Shown here piece after piece: positions 13,624-27,233 of a stretch of DNA of 64,000 nucleotides. The first letter of the stretch is position 1; each line of letters starts with the position of its first letter. The DNA is from Ligustrum vulgare (taxonomy: Eukaryota; Streptophyta; Magnoliopsida; Lamiales; Oleaceae): positions 38,920,497-38,984,496 of the forward strand of contig OY743176.1 of NCBI GenBank assembly GCA_963555705.1, read 5' to 3'. Both the position numbers and the translations under genes were made by a program. The notes beneath the pieces are model-generated. The model was not told where the DNA came from and ran no database searches. It saw only the letters and a list, made by a program, of their open reading frames with translations.

Positions 13624-15137
13624 GAGAATCTTACATATATGTTAAGAAGTAGATTAGATTGAAAACGTGGCTTTGTAGTTGCAACTATAATAAAAAATAG
13701 TGATTAAAAAGGAGAATCTCTCAGAATTTTTTCCAATAAGATATATTTAAGAGCATTACACAAAACTCATATCCATGATGATTCGGTAATTATTATTAAG
13801 GTTGTATCAACTCATTGAATTTTAGTTTTGCATATACTTTGATGAGTGTTAGTTTGATAGCGTGGGGTCAAATGAGTGACTTCGTGATGGCAATTTTTGA
13901 AAATATTATTCCGGTATTTAAATTTAACCACAGAAGTTATTTGCATAGGAGGAAAGTCGAAATTACACAAAGTTACCAGGTTTTGTTAGACGTGTTTGAT
14001 ATATGACAGTAATTAAATAAAATTCAATAGTTTTAGGTGTAATCTTAAAAAATGAAGAAACATAGTGAGTTTAAATAATTATTTTTCTCTTTCTTTTCTG
14101 TTCGCAACTGAAAAATACATTACTGATTAGATAATTAATTCAGTATAACCGGGTTTATTTTTTATAAGTTCTCGGATTAAGTCTATTATGTATATATTAA
14201 CGTTTCCTCTAAGCGTCGAAATTCGAAATTCGTAAGAGGTTGACATGTACGGGATTCGCACATTGCATTAGCGTTCTTTGGAATTGTTTCTCTCTTAATA
14301 AATTCTAGTCTTTGCATAACTTTTTGCATTTCAAGTTCACGGTAATCAATCATCTAAATTTTGTTAATTTTATATTTTAACATTTTTTTCTTTGTTTTTA
14401 AAGCAATTTAAGAATTTTCCAGGGAAATCTTGAAACGGATAAACCCTGAACTTTCTTTGTTATTTGCCATCAGTTTTCTTTTATGAATGATCATTTACTA
14501 TTTTTTTTTTCTATACAAAAATACCACTATTGCTGTTAATTTTCTATAATGAAAAATAAACACAGTGACCAATTTAAATTTCATGTTTCGAAGTTAGGAA
14601 ACTGACAATTTCTGTTAATTCTACTAATAAAATCTTTGAGAAGTTAAGGTTCTCGATTTGTGATGGAAAATCCATCCCCGGTAATACTCGAGGTAACCTC
14701 CGACGAACAGGCCTGTTTTTGGAGACACTAGAAAAGATGGCTGTGACAGCGGCTGAGATGTTGAAGATAATTGTTTGTTGTCGACGTTATTGGCTGATGT
14801 GGAGGCAAATGCAGATGATTCCGACGAAATACTGGATGTGACACATGGTATTCAAAACATTGAAGAATGACACATTCCCCGTTCGAACCCGTTTTGAAAA
14901 TTCCGTCGACGATGATTGTATAATTTTGGATGGGAGCACGGATAAGCTGTTGGCAGTTGAAGCACATCATCTGTTAGTAGTCAAGTGCCTATTTATCATT
15001 CCATGGTTTAGAATGTTACATAACGTTTCAGAAACTACAAATTCAAAAGAAAATATTTTAAAACAAGCAGTAATAAACACGTGTTATGAACAATCGTGCA
15101 ATTTCTTGTTATTTTTGCAGAGGACAATATATATATA
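13624..15137 (+). repeat. Monomer M10 (1514 bp), trimer class c
   Basis: ATAGTGATT, AGGAGG, GTTTATT, AAATAAACACAG, GTAATAAACACG, GAGGAC end. Private ACATTGAAG, a synonymous change in the core frame. Confidence 0.95.
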
Positions 15138-16643
15138 GAGAATCTTACATATATGTTAAGAAGTAGATTAGATTGAAAACGTGGCTTTGTAGTTGCAACT
15201 ACAATAAAAAATAGTAATTAAAAAGGAGAATCTCTCAGAATTTTTTCCAATAAGATATATTTAAGAGCATTACACAAAACTCATATCCATGATGATTCGG
15301 TAATTATTATTAAGGTTGTATCAACTCATTGAATTTTAGTTTTGCATATACTTTGATGAGTGTTAGTTTGATAGCGTGGGGTCAAATGAGTGACTTCGTG
15401 ATGGCAATTTTTGAAAATATTATTCCGGTATTTAAATTTAACCACAGAAGTTATTTGCATAGGAGGAAAGTCGAAATTACACAAAGTTACCAGGTTTTGT
15501 TAGACGTGTTTGATATATGACAGTAATTAAATAAAATTCAATAGTTTTAGGTGTAATCTTAAAAAATGAAGAAACATAGTGAGTTTAAATAATTATTTTT
15601 CTCTTTCTTTTCTGTTCGCAACTGAAAAATACATTACTGATTAGATAATTAATTCAGTATAACCGGGTTTGTTTTTTATAAGTTCTCGGATTAAGTCTAT
15701 TATGTATATATTAACGTTTCCTCTAAGCGTCGAAATTCGTAAGAGGTTGACATGTACGGGATTCGCACATTGCATTAGCGTTCTTTGGAATTGTTTCTCT
15801 CTTAATAAATTCTAGTCTTTGCATAACTTTTTGCATTTCAAGTTCACGGTAATCAATCATCTAAATTTTGTTAATTTTATATTTTAACATTTTTTTCTTT
15901 GTTTTTAAAGCAATTTAAGAATTTTCCAGGGAAATCTTGAAACGGATAAACCCTGAACTTTCTTTGTTATTTGCCATCAGTTTTCTTTTATGAATGATCA
16001 TTTACTATTTTTTTTTCTATACAAAAATACCACTATTGCTGTTAATTTTCTATAATGAAAAATATACACAGTGACCAATTTAAATTTCATGTTTCGAAGT
16101 TAGGAAACTGACAATTTCTGTTAATTCTACTAATAAAATCTTTGAGAAGTTAAGGTTCTCGATTTGTGATGGAAAATCCATCCCCGGTAATACTCGAGGT
16201 AACCTCCGACGAACAGGCCTGTTTTTGGAGACACTAGAAAAGATGGCTGTGACAGCGGCTGAGATGTTGAAGATAATTGTTTGTTGTCGACGTTATTGGC
16301 TGATGTGGAGGCAAATGCAGATGATTCCGACGAAATACTGGATGTGACACATGGTATTCAAAACACTGAAGAATGACACATTCCCCGTTCGAACCCGTTT
16401 TGAAAATTCGGTCGACGATGATTGTATAATTTTGGATGGGAGCACGGATAAGCTGTTGGCAGTTGAAGCACATCATCTGTTAGTAGTCAAGTGCCTATTT
16501 ATCATTCCATGGTTTAGAATGTTACATAACGTTTCAGAAACTACAAATTCAAAAGAAAATATTTTAAAACAAGCAGTTATAAACTCGTGTTATGAACAAT
16601 CGTGCAATTTCTTGTTATTTTTGCAGAGGCCAATATATATATA
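15138..16643 (+). repeat. Monomer M11 (1506 bp), trimer class a
   Basis: One CGAAATT unit deleted near 15731 and T9 instead of T10. TTCGGTCGAC, GTTTGTT. Matches M14. Confidence 0.95.
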
Positions 16644-18157
16644 GAGAATCTTACATATATGTTAAGAAGTAGATTAGATTGAAAACGTGGCTTTGTAGTT
16701 GCAACTATAATAAAAAATAGTGATTAAAAAGGAGAATCTCTCAGAATTTTTTCCAATAAGATATATTTAAGAGCATTACACAAAACTCATATCCATGATG
16801 ATTCGGTAATTATTATTAAGGTTGTATCAACTCATTGAATTTTAGTTTTGCATATACTTTGATGAGTGTTAGTTTGATAGCGTGGGGTCAAATGAGTGAC
16901 TTCGTGATGGCAATTTTTGAAAATATTATTCCGGTATTTAAATTTAACCACAGAAGTTATTTGCATAGGAGGAAAGTCGAAATTACACAAAGTTACCAGG
17001 TTTTGTTAGACGTGTTTGATATATGACAGTAATTAAATAAAATTCAATAGTTTTAGGTGTAATCTTAAAAAATGAAGAAACATAGTGAGTTTAAATAATT
17101 ATTTTTCTCTTTCTTTTCTGTTCGCAACTGAAAAATACATTACTGATTAGATAATTAATTCAGTATAACCGGGTTTGTTTTTTATAAGTTCTCGGATTAA
17201 GTCTATTATGTATATATTAACGTTTCCTCTAAGCGTCGAAATTCGAAATTCGTAAGAGGTTGACATGTACGGGATTCGCACATTGCATTAGCGTTCTTTG
17301 GAATTGTTTCTCTCTTAATAAATTCTAGTCTTTGCATAACTTTTTGCATTTCAAGTTCACGGTAATCAATCATCTAAATTTTGTTAATTTTATATTTTAA
17401 CATTTTTTTCTTTGTTTTTAAAGCAATTTAAGAATTTTCCAGGGAAATCTTGAAACGGATAAACCCTGAACTTTCTTTGTTATTTGCCATCAGTTTTCTT
17501 TTATGAATGATCATTTACTATTTTTTTTTTCTATACAAAAATACCACTATTGCTGTTAATTTTCTATAATGAAAAATATACACAGTGACCAATTTAAATT
17601 TCATGTTTCGAAGTTAGGAAACTGACAATTTCTGTTAATTCTACTAATAAAATCTTTGAGAAGTTAAGGTTCTCGATTTGTGATGGAAAATCCATCCCCG
17701 GTAATACTCGAGGTAACCTCCGACGAACAGGCCTGTTTTTGGAGACACTAGAAAAGATGGCTGTGACAGCGGCTGAGATGTTGAAGATAATTGTTTGTTG
17801 TCGACGTTATTGGCTGATGTGGAGGCAAATGCAGATGATTCCGACGAAATACTGGATGTGACACATGGTATTCAAAACACTGAAGAATGACACATTCCCC
17901 GTTCGAACCCGTTTTGAAAATTCGGTCGACGATGATTGTATAATTTTGGATGGGAGCACGGATAAGCTGTTGGCAGTTGAAGCACATCATCTGTTAGTAG
18001 TCAAGTGCCTATTTATCATTCCATGGTTTAGAATGTTACATAACGTTTCAGAAACTACAAATTCAAAAGAAAATATTTTAAAACAAGCAGTTATAAACTC
18101 GTGTTATGAACAATCGTGCAATTTCTTGTTATTTTTGCAGAGGCCAATATATATATA
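16644..18157 (+). repeat. Monomer M12 (1514 bp), trimer class b
   Basis: ATAGTGATT, GTTTGTT, TTCGGTCGAC, GAGGCC end. Matches M15. Confidence 0.95.
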
Positions 18158-19671
18158 GAGAATCTTACATATATGTTAAGAAGTAGATTAGATTGAAAAC
18201 GTGGCTTTGTAGTTGCAACTATAATAAAAAATAGTGATTAAAAAGGAGAATCTCTCAGAATTTTTTCCAATAAGATATATTTAAGAGCATTACACAAAAC
18301 TCATATCCATGATGATTCGGTAATTATTATTAAGGTTGTATCAACTCATTGAATTTTAGTTTTGCATATACTTTGATGAGTGTTAGTTTGATAGCGTGGG
18401 GTCAAATGAGTGACTTCGTGATGGCAATTTTTGAAAATATTATTCCGGTATTTAAATTTAACCACAGAAGTTATTTGCATAGGAGGAAAGTCGAAATTAC
18501 ACAAAGTTACCAGGTTTTGTTAGACGTGTTTGATATATGACAGTAATTAAATAAAATTCAATAGTTTTAGGTGTAATCTTAAAAAATGAAGAAACATAGT
18601 GAGTTTAAATAATTATTTTTCTCTTTCTTTTCTGTTCGCAACTGAAAAATACATTACTGATTAGATAATTAATTCAGTATAACCGGGTTTATTTTTTATA
18701 AGTTCTCGGATTAAGTCTATTATGTATATATTAACGTTTCCTCTAAGCGTCGAAATTCGAAATTCGTAAGAGGTTGACATGTACGGGATTCGCACATTGC
18801 ATTAGCGTTCTTTGGAATTGTTTCTCTCTTAATAAATTCTAGTCTTTGCATAACTTTTTGCATTTCAAGTTCACGGTAATCAATCATCTAAATTTTGTTA
18901 ATTTTATATTTTAACATTTTTTTCTTTGTTTTTAAAGCAATTTAAGAATTTTCCAGGGAAATCTTGAAACGGATAAACCCTGAACTTTCTTTGTTATTTG
19001 CCATCAGTTTTCTTTTATGAATGATCATTTACTATTTTTTTTTTCTATACAAAAATACCACTATTGCTGTTAATTTTCTATAATGAAAAATAAACACAGT
19101 GACCAATTTAAATTTCATGTTTCGAAGTTAGGAAACTGACAATTTCTGTTAATTCTACTAATAAAATCTTTGAGAAGTTAAGGTTCTCGATTTGTGATGG
19201 AAAATCCATCCCCGGTAATACTCGAGGTAACCTCCGACGAACAGGCCTGTTTTTGGAGACACTAGAAAAGATGGCTGTGACAGCGGCTGAGATGTTGAAG
19301 ATAATTGTTTGTTGTCGACGTTATTGGCTGATGTGGAGGCAAATGCAGATGATTCCGACGAAATACTGGATGTGACACATGGTATTCAAAACACTGAAGA
19401 ATGACACATTCCCCGTTCGAACCCGTTTTGAAAATTCCGTCGACGATGATTGTATAATTTTGGATGGGAGCACGGATAAGCTGTTGGCAGTTGAAGCACA
19501 TCATCTGTTAGTAGTCAAGTGCCTATTTATCATTCCATGGTTTAGAATGTTACATAACGTTTCAGAAACTACAAATTCAAAAGAAAATATTTTAAAACAA
19601 GCAGTAATAAACACGTGTTATGAACAATCGTGCAATTTCTTGTTATTTTTGCAGAGGACAATATATATATA
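18158..19671 (+). repeat. Monomer M13 (1514 bp), trimer class c
   Basis: ATAGTGATT, GTTTATT, AAATAAACACAG, GTAATAAACACG, GAGGAC end. Matches M10 and M16. Confidence 0.95.
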
Positions 19672-21177
19672 GAGAATCTTACATATATGTTAAGAAGTAG
19701 ATTAGATTGAAAACGTGGCTTTGTAGTTGCAACTACAATAAAAAATAGTAATTAAAAAGGAGAATCTCTCAGAATTTTTTCCAATAAGATATATTTAAGA
19801 GCATTACACAAAACTCATATCCATGATGATTCGGTAATTATTATTAAGGTTGTATCAACTCATTGAATTTTAGTTTTGCATATACTTTGATGAGTGTTAG
19901 TTTGATAGCGTGGGGTCAAATGAGTGACTTCGTGATGGCAATTTTTGAAAATATTATTCCGGTATTTAAATTTAACCACAGAAGTTATTTGCATAGGAGG
20001 AAAGTCGAAATTACACAAAGTTACCAGGTTTTGTTAGACGTGTTTGATATATGACAGTAATTAAATAAAATTCAATAGTTTTAGGTGTAATCTTAAAAAA
20101 TGAAGAAACATAGTGAGTTTAAATAATTATTTTTCTCTTTCTTTTCTGTTCGCAACTGAAAAATACATTACTGATTAGATAATTAATTCAGTATAACCGG
20201 GTTTGTTTTTTATAAGTTCTCGGATTAAGTCTATTATGTATATATTAACGTTTCCTCTAAGCGTCGAAATTCGTAAGAGGTTGACATGTACGGGATTCGC
20301 ACATTGCATTAGCGTTCTTTGGAATTGTTTCTCTCTTAATAAATTCTAGTCTTTGCATAACTTTTTGCATTTCAAGTTCACGGTAATCAATCATCTAAAT
20401 TTTGTTAATTTTATATTTTAACATTTTTTTCTTTGTTTTTAAAGCAATTTAAGAATTTTCCAGGGAAATCTTGAAACGGATAAACCCTGAACTTTCTTTG
20501 TTATTTGCCATCAGTTTTCTTTTATGAATGATCATTTACTATTTTTTTTTCTATACAAAAATACCACTATTGCTGTTAATTTTCTATAATGAAAAATATA
20601 CACAGTGACCAATTTAAATTTCATGTTTCGAAGTTAGGAAACTGACAATTTCTGTTAATTCTACTAATAAAATCTTTGAGAAGTTAAGGTTCTCGATTTG
20701 TGATGGAAAATCCATCCCCGGTAATACTCGAGGTAACCTCCGACGAACAGGCCTGTTTTTGGAGACACTAGAAAAGATGGCTGTGACAGCGGCTGAGATG
20801 TTGAAGATAATTGTTTGTTGTCGACGTTATTGGCTGATGTGGAGGCAAATGCAGATGATTCCGACGAAATACTGGATGTGACACATGGTATTCAAAACAC
20901 TGAAGAATGACACATTCCCCGTTCGAACCCGTTTTGAAAATTCGGTCGACGATGATTGTATAATTTTGGATGGGAGCACGGATAAGCTGTTGGCAGTTGA
21001 AGCACATCATCTGTTAGTAGTCAAGTGCCTATTTATCATTCCATGGTTTAGAATGTTACATAACGTTTCAGAAACTACAAATTCAAAAGAAAATATTTTA
21101 AAACAAGCAGTTATAAACTCGTGTTATGAACAATCGTGCAATTTCTTGTTATTTTTGCAGAGGCCAATATATATATA
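19672..21177 (+). repeat. Monomer M14 (1506 bp), trimer class a
   Basis: Same 7-bp deletion (near 20263), T9 tract and TTCGGTCGAC as M11. Confidence 0.95.
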
Positions 21178-22691
21178 GAGAATCTTACATATATGTTAAG
21201 AAGTAGATTAGATTGAAAACGTGGCTTTGTAGTTGCAACTATAATAAAAAATAGTGATTAAAAAGGAGAATCTCTCAGAATTTTTTCCAATAAGATATAT
21301 TTAAGAGCATTACACAAAACTCATATCCATGATGATTCGGTAATTATTATTAAGGTTGTATCAACTCATTGAATTTTAGTTTTGCATATACTTTGATGAG
21401 TGTTAGTTTGATAGCGTGGGGTCAAATGAGTGACTTCGTGATGGCAATTTTTGAAAATATTATTCCGGTATTTAAATTTAACCACAGAAGTTATTTGCAT
21501 AGGAGGAAAGTCGAAATTACACAAAGTTACCAGGTTTTGTTAGACGTGTTTGATATATGACAGTAATTAAATAAAATTCAATAGTTTTAGGTGTAATCTT
21601 AAAAAATGAAGAAACATAGTGAGTTTAAATAATTATTTTTCTCTTTCTTTTCTGTTCGCAACTGAAAAATACATTACTGATTAGATAATTAATTCAGTAT
21701 AACCGGGTTTGTTTTTTATAAGTTCTCGGATTAAGTCTATTATGTATATATTAACGTTTCCTCTAAGCGTCGAAATTCGAAATTCGTAAGAGGTTGACAT
21801 GTACGGGATTCGCACATTGCATTAGCGTTCTTTGGAATTGTTTCTCTCTTAATAAATTCTAGTCTTTGCATAACTTTTTGCATTTCAAGTTCACGGTAAT
21901 CAATCATCTAAATTTTGTTAATTTTATATTTTAACATTTTTTTCTTTGTTTTTAAAGCAATTTAAGAATTTTCCAGGGAAATCTTGAAACGGATAAACCC
22001 TGAACTTTCTTTGTTATTTGCCATCAGTTTTCTTTTATGAATGATCATTTACTATTTTTTTTTTCTATACAAAAATACCACTATTGCTGTTAATTTTCTA
22101 TAATGAAAAATATACACAGTGACCAATTTAAATTTCATGTTTCGAAGTTAGGAAACTGACAATTTCTGTTAATTCTACTAATAAAATCTTTGAGAAGTTA
22201 AGGTTCTCGATTTGTGATGGAAAATCCATCCCCGGTAATACTCGAGGTAACCTCCGACGAACAGGCCTGTTTTTGGAGACACTAGAAAAGATGGCTGTGA
22301 CAGCGGCTGAGATGTTGAAGATAATTGTTTGTTGTCGACGTTATTGGCTGATGTGGAGGCAAATGCAGATGATTCCGACGAAATACTGGATGTGACACAT
22401 GGTATTCAAAACACTGAAGAATGACACATTCCCCGTTCGAACCCGTTTTGAAAATTCGGTCGACGATGATTGTATAATTTTGGATGGGAGCACGGATAAG
22501 CTGTTGGCAGTTGAAGCACATCATCTGTTAGTAGTCAAGTGCCTATTTATCATTCCATGGTTTAGAATGTTACATAACGTTTCAGAAACTACAAATTCAA
22601 AAGAAAATATTTTAAAACAAGCAGTTATAAACTCGTGTTATGAACAATCGTGCAATTTCTTGTTATTTTTGCAGAGGCCAATATATATATA
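21178..22691 (+). repeat. Monomer M15 (1514 bp), trimer class b
   Basis: ATAGTGATT, GTTTGTT, TTCGGTCGAC, GAGGCC end. Matches M12. Confidence 0.95.
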
Positions 22692-24205
22692 GAGAATCTT
22701 ACATATATGTTAAGAAGTAGATTAGATTGAAAACGTGGCTTTGTAGTTGCAACTATAATAAAAAATAGTGATTAAAAAGGAGAATCTCTCAGAATTTTTT
22801 CCAATAAGATATATTTAAGAGCATTACACAAAACTCATATCCATGATGATTCGGTAATTATTATTAAGGTTGTATCAACTCATTGAATTTTAGTTTTGCA
22901 TATACTTTGATGAGTGTTAGTTTGATAGCGTGGGGTCAAATGAGTGACTTCGTGATGGCAATTTTTGAAAATATTATTCCGGTATTTAAATTTAACCACA
23001 GAAGTTATTTGCATAGGAGGAAAGTCGAAATTACACAAAGTTACCAGGTTTTGTTAGACGTGTTTGATATATGACAGTAATTAAATAAAATTCAATAGTT
23101 TTAGGTGTAATCTTAAAAAATGAAGAAACATAGTGAGTTTAAATAATTATTTTTCTCTTTCTTTTCTGTTCGCAACTGAAAAATACATTACTGATTAGAT
23201 AATTAATTCAGTATAACCGGGTTTATTTTTTATAAGTTCTCGGATTAAGTCTATTATGTATATATTAACGTTTCCTCTAAGCGTCGAAATTCGAAATTCG
23301 TAAGAGGTTGACATGTACGGGATTCGCACATTGCATTAGCGTTCTTTGGAATTGTTTCTCTCTTAATAAATTCTAGTCTTTGCATAACTTTTTGCATTTC
23401 AAGTTCACGGTAATCAATCATCTAAATTTTGTTAATTTTATATTTTAACATTTTTTTCTTTGTTTTTAAAGCAATTTAAGAATTTTCCAGGGAAATCTTG
23501 AAACGGATAAACCCTGAACTTTCTTTGTTATTTGCCATCAGTTTTCTTTTATGAATGATCATTTACTATTTTTTTTTTCTATACAAAAATACCACTATTG
23601 CTGTTAATTTTCTATAATGAAAAATAAACACAGTGACCAATTTAAATTTCATGTTTCGAAGTTAGGAAACTCACAATTTCTGTTAATTCTACTAATAAAA
23701 TCTTTGAGAAGTTATGGTTCTCGATTTGTGATGGAAAATCCATCCCCGGTAATACTCGAGGTAACCTCCGACGAACAGGCCTGTTTTTGGAGACACTAGA
23801 AAAGATGGCTGTGACAGCGGTTGAGATGTTGAAGATAATTGTTTGTTGTCGACGTTATTGGCTGATGTGGAGGCAAATGCAGATGATTCCGACGAAATAC
23901 TGGATGTGACACATGGTATTCAAAACACTGAAGAATGACACATTCCCCGTTCGAACCCGTTTTGAAAATTCCGTCGACGATGATTGTATAATTTTGGATG
24001 GGAGCACGGATAAGCTGTTGGCAGTTGAAGCACATCATCTGTTAGTAGTCAAGTGCCTATTTATCATTCCATGGTTTAGAATGTTACATAACGTTTCAGA
24101 AACTACAAATTCAAAAGAAAATATTTTAAAACAAGCAGTAATAAACACGTGTTATGAACAATCGTGCAATTTCTTGTTATTTTTGCAGAGGACAATATAT
24201 ATATA
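22692..24205 (+). repeat. Monomer M16 (1514 bp), trimer class c
   Basis: As M13 plus three private substitutions: AACTCACAA (C at 23672), AGTTATGG (T at 23715) and GCGGTTGAG (T at 23821). The first two each remove an in-frame stop and open a 60-codon frame at 23617-23799. Confidence 0.95.
23617..23799 (+). pseudogene. 60-codon frame open only in M16
   Basis: In all other copies this frame (ATGAAAAATA onward) is closed by TGA and TAA, or lacks a long run. In M16, C at 23672 turns TGA to TCA and T at 23715 turns TAA to TAT, so the frame runs from an ATG at 23617 into the frame 1 segment of the core and ends CFWRH-stop. It may preserve an ancestral state or be coincidence. No protein family is recognised. 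Confidence 0.25.
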
Positions 24206-25719
24206 GAGAATCTTACATATATGTTAAGAAGTAGATTAGATTGAAAACGTGGCTTTGTAGTTGCAACTACAATAAAAAATAGTAATTAAAAAGGAGAATC
24301 TCTCAGAATTTTTTCCAATAAGATATATTTAAGAGCATTACACAAAACTCATATCCATGATGATTCGGTAATTATTATTAAGGTTGTATCAACTCATTGA
24401 ATTTTAGTTTTGCATATACTTTGATGAGTGTTAGTTTGATAGCGTGGGGTCAAATGAGTGACTTCGTGATGGCAATTTTTGAAAATATTATTCCGGTATT
24501 TAAATTTAACCACAGAAGTTATTTGCATAGGAGGAAAGTCGAAATTACACAAAGTTACCAGGTTTTGTTAGACGTGTTTGATATATGACAGTAATTAAAT
24601 AAAATTCAATAGTTTTAGGTGTAATCTTAAAAAATGAAGAAACATAGTGAGTTTAAATAATTATTTTTCTCTTTCTTTTCTGTTCGCAACTGAAAAATAC
24701 ATTACTGATTAGATAATTAATTCAGTATAACCGGGTTTGTTTTTTATAAGTTCTCGGATTAAGTCTATTATGTATATATTAACGTTTCCTCTAAGCGTCG
24801 AAATTCGAAATTCGTAAGAGGTTGACATGTACGGGATTCGCACATTGCATTAGCGTTCTTTGGAATTGTTTCTCTCTTAATAAATTCTAGTCTTTGCATA
24901 ACTTTTTGCATTTCAAGTTCACGGTAATCAATCATCTAAATTTTGTTAATTTTATATTTTAACATTTTTTTCTTTGTTTTTAAAGCAATTTAAGAATTTT
25001 CCAGGGAAATCTTGAAACGGATAAACCCTGAACTTTCTTTGTTATTTGCCATCAGTTTTCTTTTATGAATGATCATTTACTATTTTTTTTTTCTATACAA
25101 AAATACCACTATTGCTGTTAATTTTCTATAATGAAAAATAAACACAGTGACCAATTTAAATTTCATGTTTCGAAGTTAGGAAACTGACAATTTCTGTTAA
25201 TTCTACTAATAAAATCTTTGAGAAGTTAAGGTTCTCGATTTGTGATGGAAAATCCATCCCCGGTAATACTCGAGGTAACCTCCGACGAACAGGCCTGTTT
25301 TTGGAGACACTAGAAAAGATGGCTGTGACAGCGGCTGAGATGTTGAAGATAATTGTTTGTTGTCGACGTTATTGGCTGATGTGGAGGCAAATGCAGATGA
25401 TTCCGACGAAATACTGGATGTGACACATGGTATTCAAAACACTGAAGAATGACACATTCCCCGTTCGAACCCGTTTTGAAAATTCCGTCGACGATGATTG
25501 TATAATTTTGGATGGGAGCACGGATAAGCTGTTGGCAGTTGAAGCACATCATCTGTTAGTAGTCAAGTGCCTATTTATCATTCCATGGTTTAGAATGTTA
25601 CATAACGTTTCAGAAACTACAAATTCAAAAGAAAATATTTTAAAACAAGCAGTTATAAACTCGTGTTATGAACAATCGTGCAATTTCTTGTTATTTTTGC
25701 AGAGGCCAATATATATATA
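24206..25719 (+). repeat. Monomer M17 (1514 bp)
   Basis: Perfect-palindrome leader, GTTTGTT, AAATAAACACAG, type A core, GAGGCC end. A recombinant of trimer features that links the trimer block to the type B block. Confidence 0.95.
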
Positions 25720-27233
25720 GAGAATCTTACATATATGTTAAGAAGTAGATTAGATTGAAAACGTGGCTTTGTAGTTGCAACTAAAATAAAAAATAGTGAT
25801 TAAAAAGGAGAATCTCTCAGAATTTTTTCCAATAAGATATATTTAAGAGCATTACACAAAACTCATATCCATGATGATTCGGTAATTATTATTAAGGTTG
25901 TATCAACTCATTGAATTTTAGTTTTGCATATACTTTGATGAGTGTTAGTTTGATAGCGTGGGGTCAAATGAGTGACTTCGTGATGGCAATTTTTGAAAAT
26001 ATTATTCCGGTATTTAAATTTAACCACAGAAGTTATTTGCATAGGAGGAAAGTCGAAATTACACAAAGTTACCAGGTTTTGTTAGACGTGTTTGATATAT
26101 GACAGTAATTAAATAAAATTCAATAGTTTTAGGTGTAATCTTAAAAAATGAAGAAACATAGTGAGTTTAAATAATTATTTTTCTCTTTCTTTTCTGTTCG
26201 CAACTGAAAAATACATTACTGATTAGATAATTAATTCAGTATAACCGGGTTTATTTTTTATAAGTTCTCGGATTAAGTCTATTATGTATATATTAACGTT
26301 TCCTCTAAGCGTCGAAATTCGAAATTCGTAAGAGGTTGACATGTACGGGATTCGCACATTGCATTAGCGTTCTTTGGAATTGTTTCTCTCTTAATAAATT
26401 CTAGTCTTTGCATAACTTTTTGCATTTCAAGTTCACGGTAATCAATCATCTAAATTTTGTTAATTTTATATTTTAACATTTTTTTCTTTGTTTTTAAAGC
26501 AATTTAAGAATTTTCCAGGGAAATCTTGAAACGGATAAACCCTGAACTTTCTTTGTTATTTGCCATCAGTTTTCTTTTATGAATGATCATTTACTATTTT
26601 TTTTTTCTATACAAAAATACCACTATTGCTGTTAATTTTCTATAATGAAAAATAAACACAGTGACCAATTTAAATTTCATGTTTCGAAGTTAGGAAACTG
26701 ACAATTTCTGTTAATTCTACTAATAAAATCTTTGAGAAGTTAAGGTTCTCGATTTGTGATGGAAAATCCTTCCCCGGTAATACTCGAGGTAACCTCCGAC
26801 GAAGAGGCCTGTTTTTGGAGACACTAGAAATGATGGCTGTGACAGCGGCTGAGATGTTGAAGATAATTGTTTGTTATCGAAGTTATTGGCTGATGTGGAG
26901 GCAAATGCAGATGATTCCGACGAAATACTGGATGTGACACATGGTATTCAAAACACTGAAGAATGACACATTCCCCGTTCGAACCCGTTTTGAAAATTCC
27001 GTCGACGATGATTGTATAATTTTGGATGGGAGCACGGATAAGCTGTTGGCAGTTGAAGCACATCATCTGTTAGTAGTCAAGTGCCTATTTATCATTCCAT
27101 GGTTTAGAATGTTACATAACGTTTCAGAAACTACAAATTCAAAAGAAAATATTTTAAAACAAGCAGTTATAAACTCGTGTTATGAACAATCGTGCAATTT
27201 CTTGTTATTTTTGCAGAGGCCAATATATATATA
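25720..27233 (+). repeat. Monomer M18 (1514 bp), type B
   Basis: Only copy with A at the palindrome variable base (CAACTAAAATAA). ATAGTGATT, AAATAAACACAG and type B core, but the 97-codon frame is still open. Confidence 0.95.

Larger units (their letters stand above)
13624..24205 (+). repeat. Trimeric higher-order repeat of 4534 bp, M10 then M11-M13 and M14-M16
   Basis: M11 and M14 are both 1506 bp, with the same 7-bp deletion in the CGAAATT repeat, a T9 tract and TTCGGTCGAC. M12 and M15 share ATAGTGATT and TTCGGTCGAC. M10, M13 and M16 share ATAGTGATT, AAATAAACACAG, GTAATAAACACG and a GAGGAC end. The order is c-a-b-c-a-b-c, that is 2 1/3 cycles. Private changes (M10: ACATTGAAG; M16: three substitutions) show that the cycles are real separate copies and not an assembly echo. 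Confidence 0.92.
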
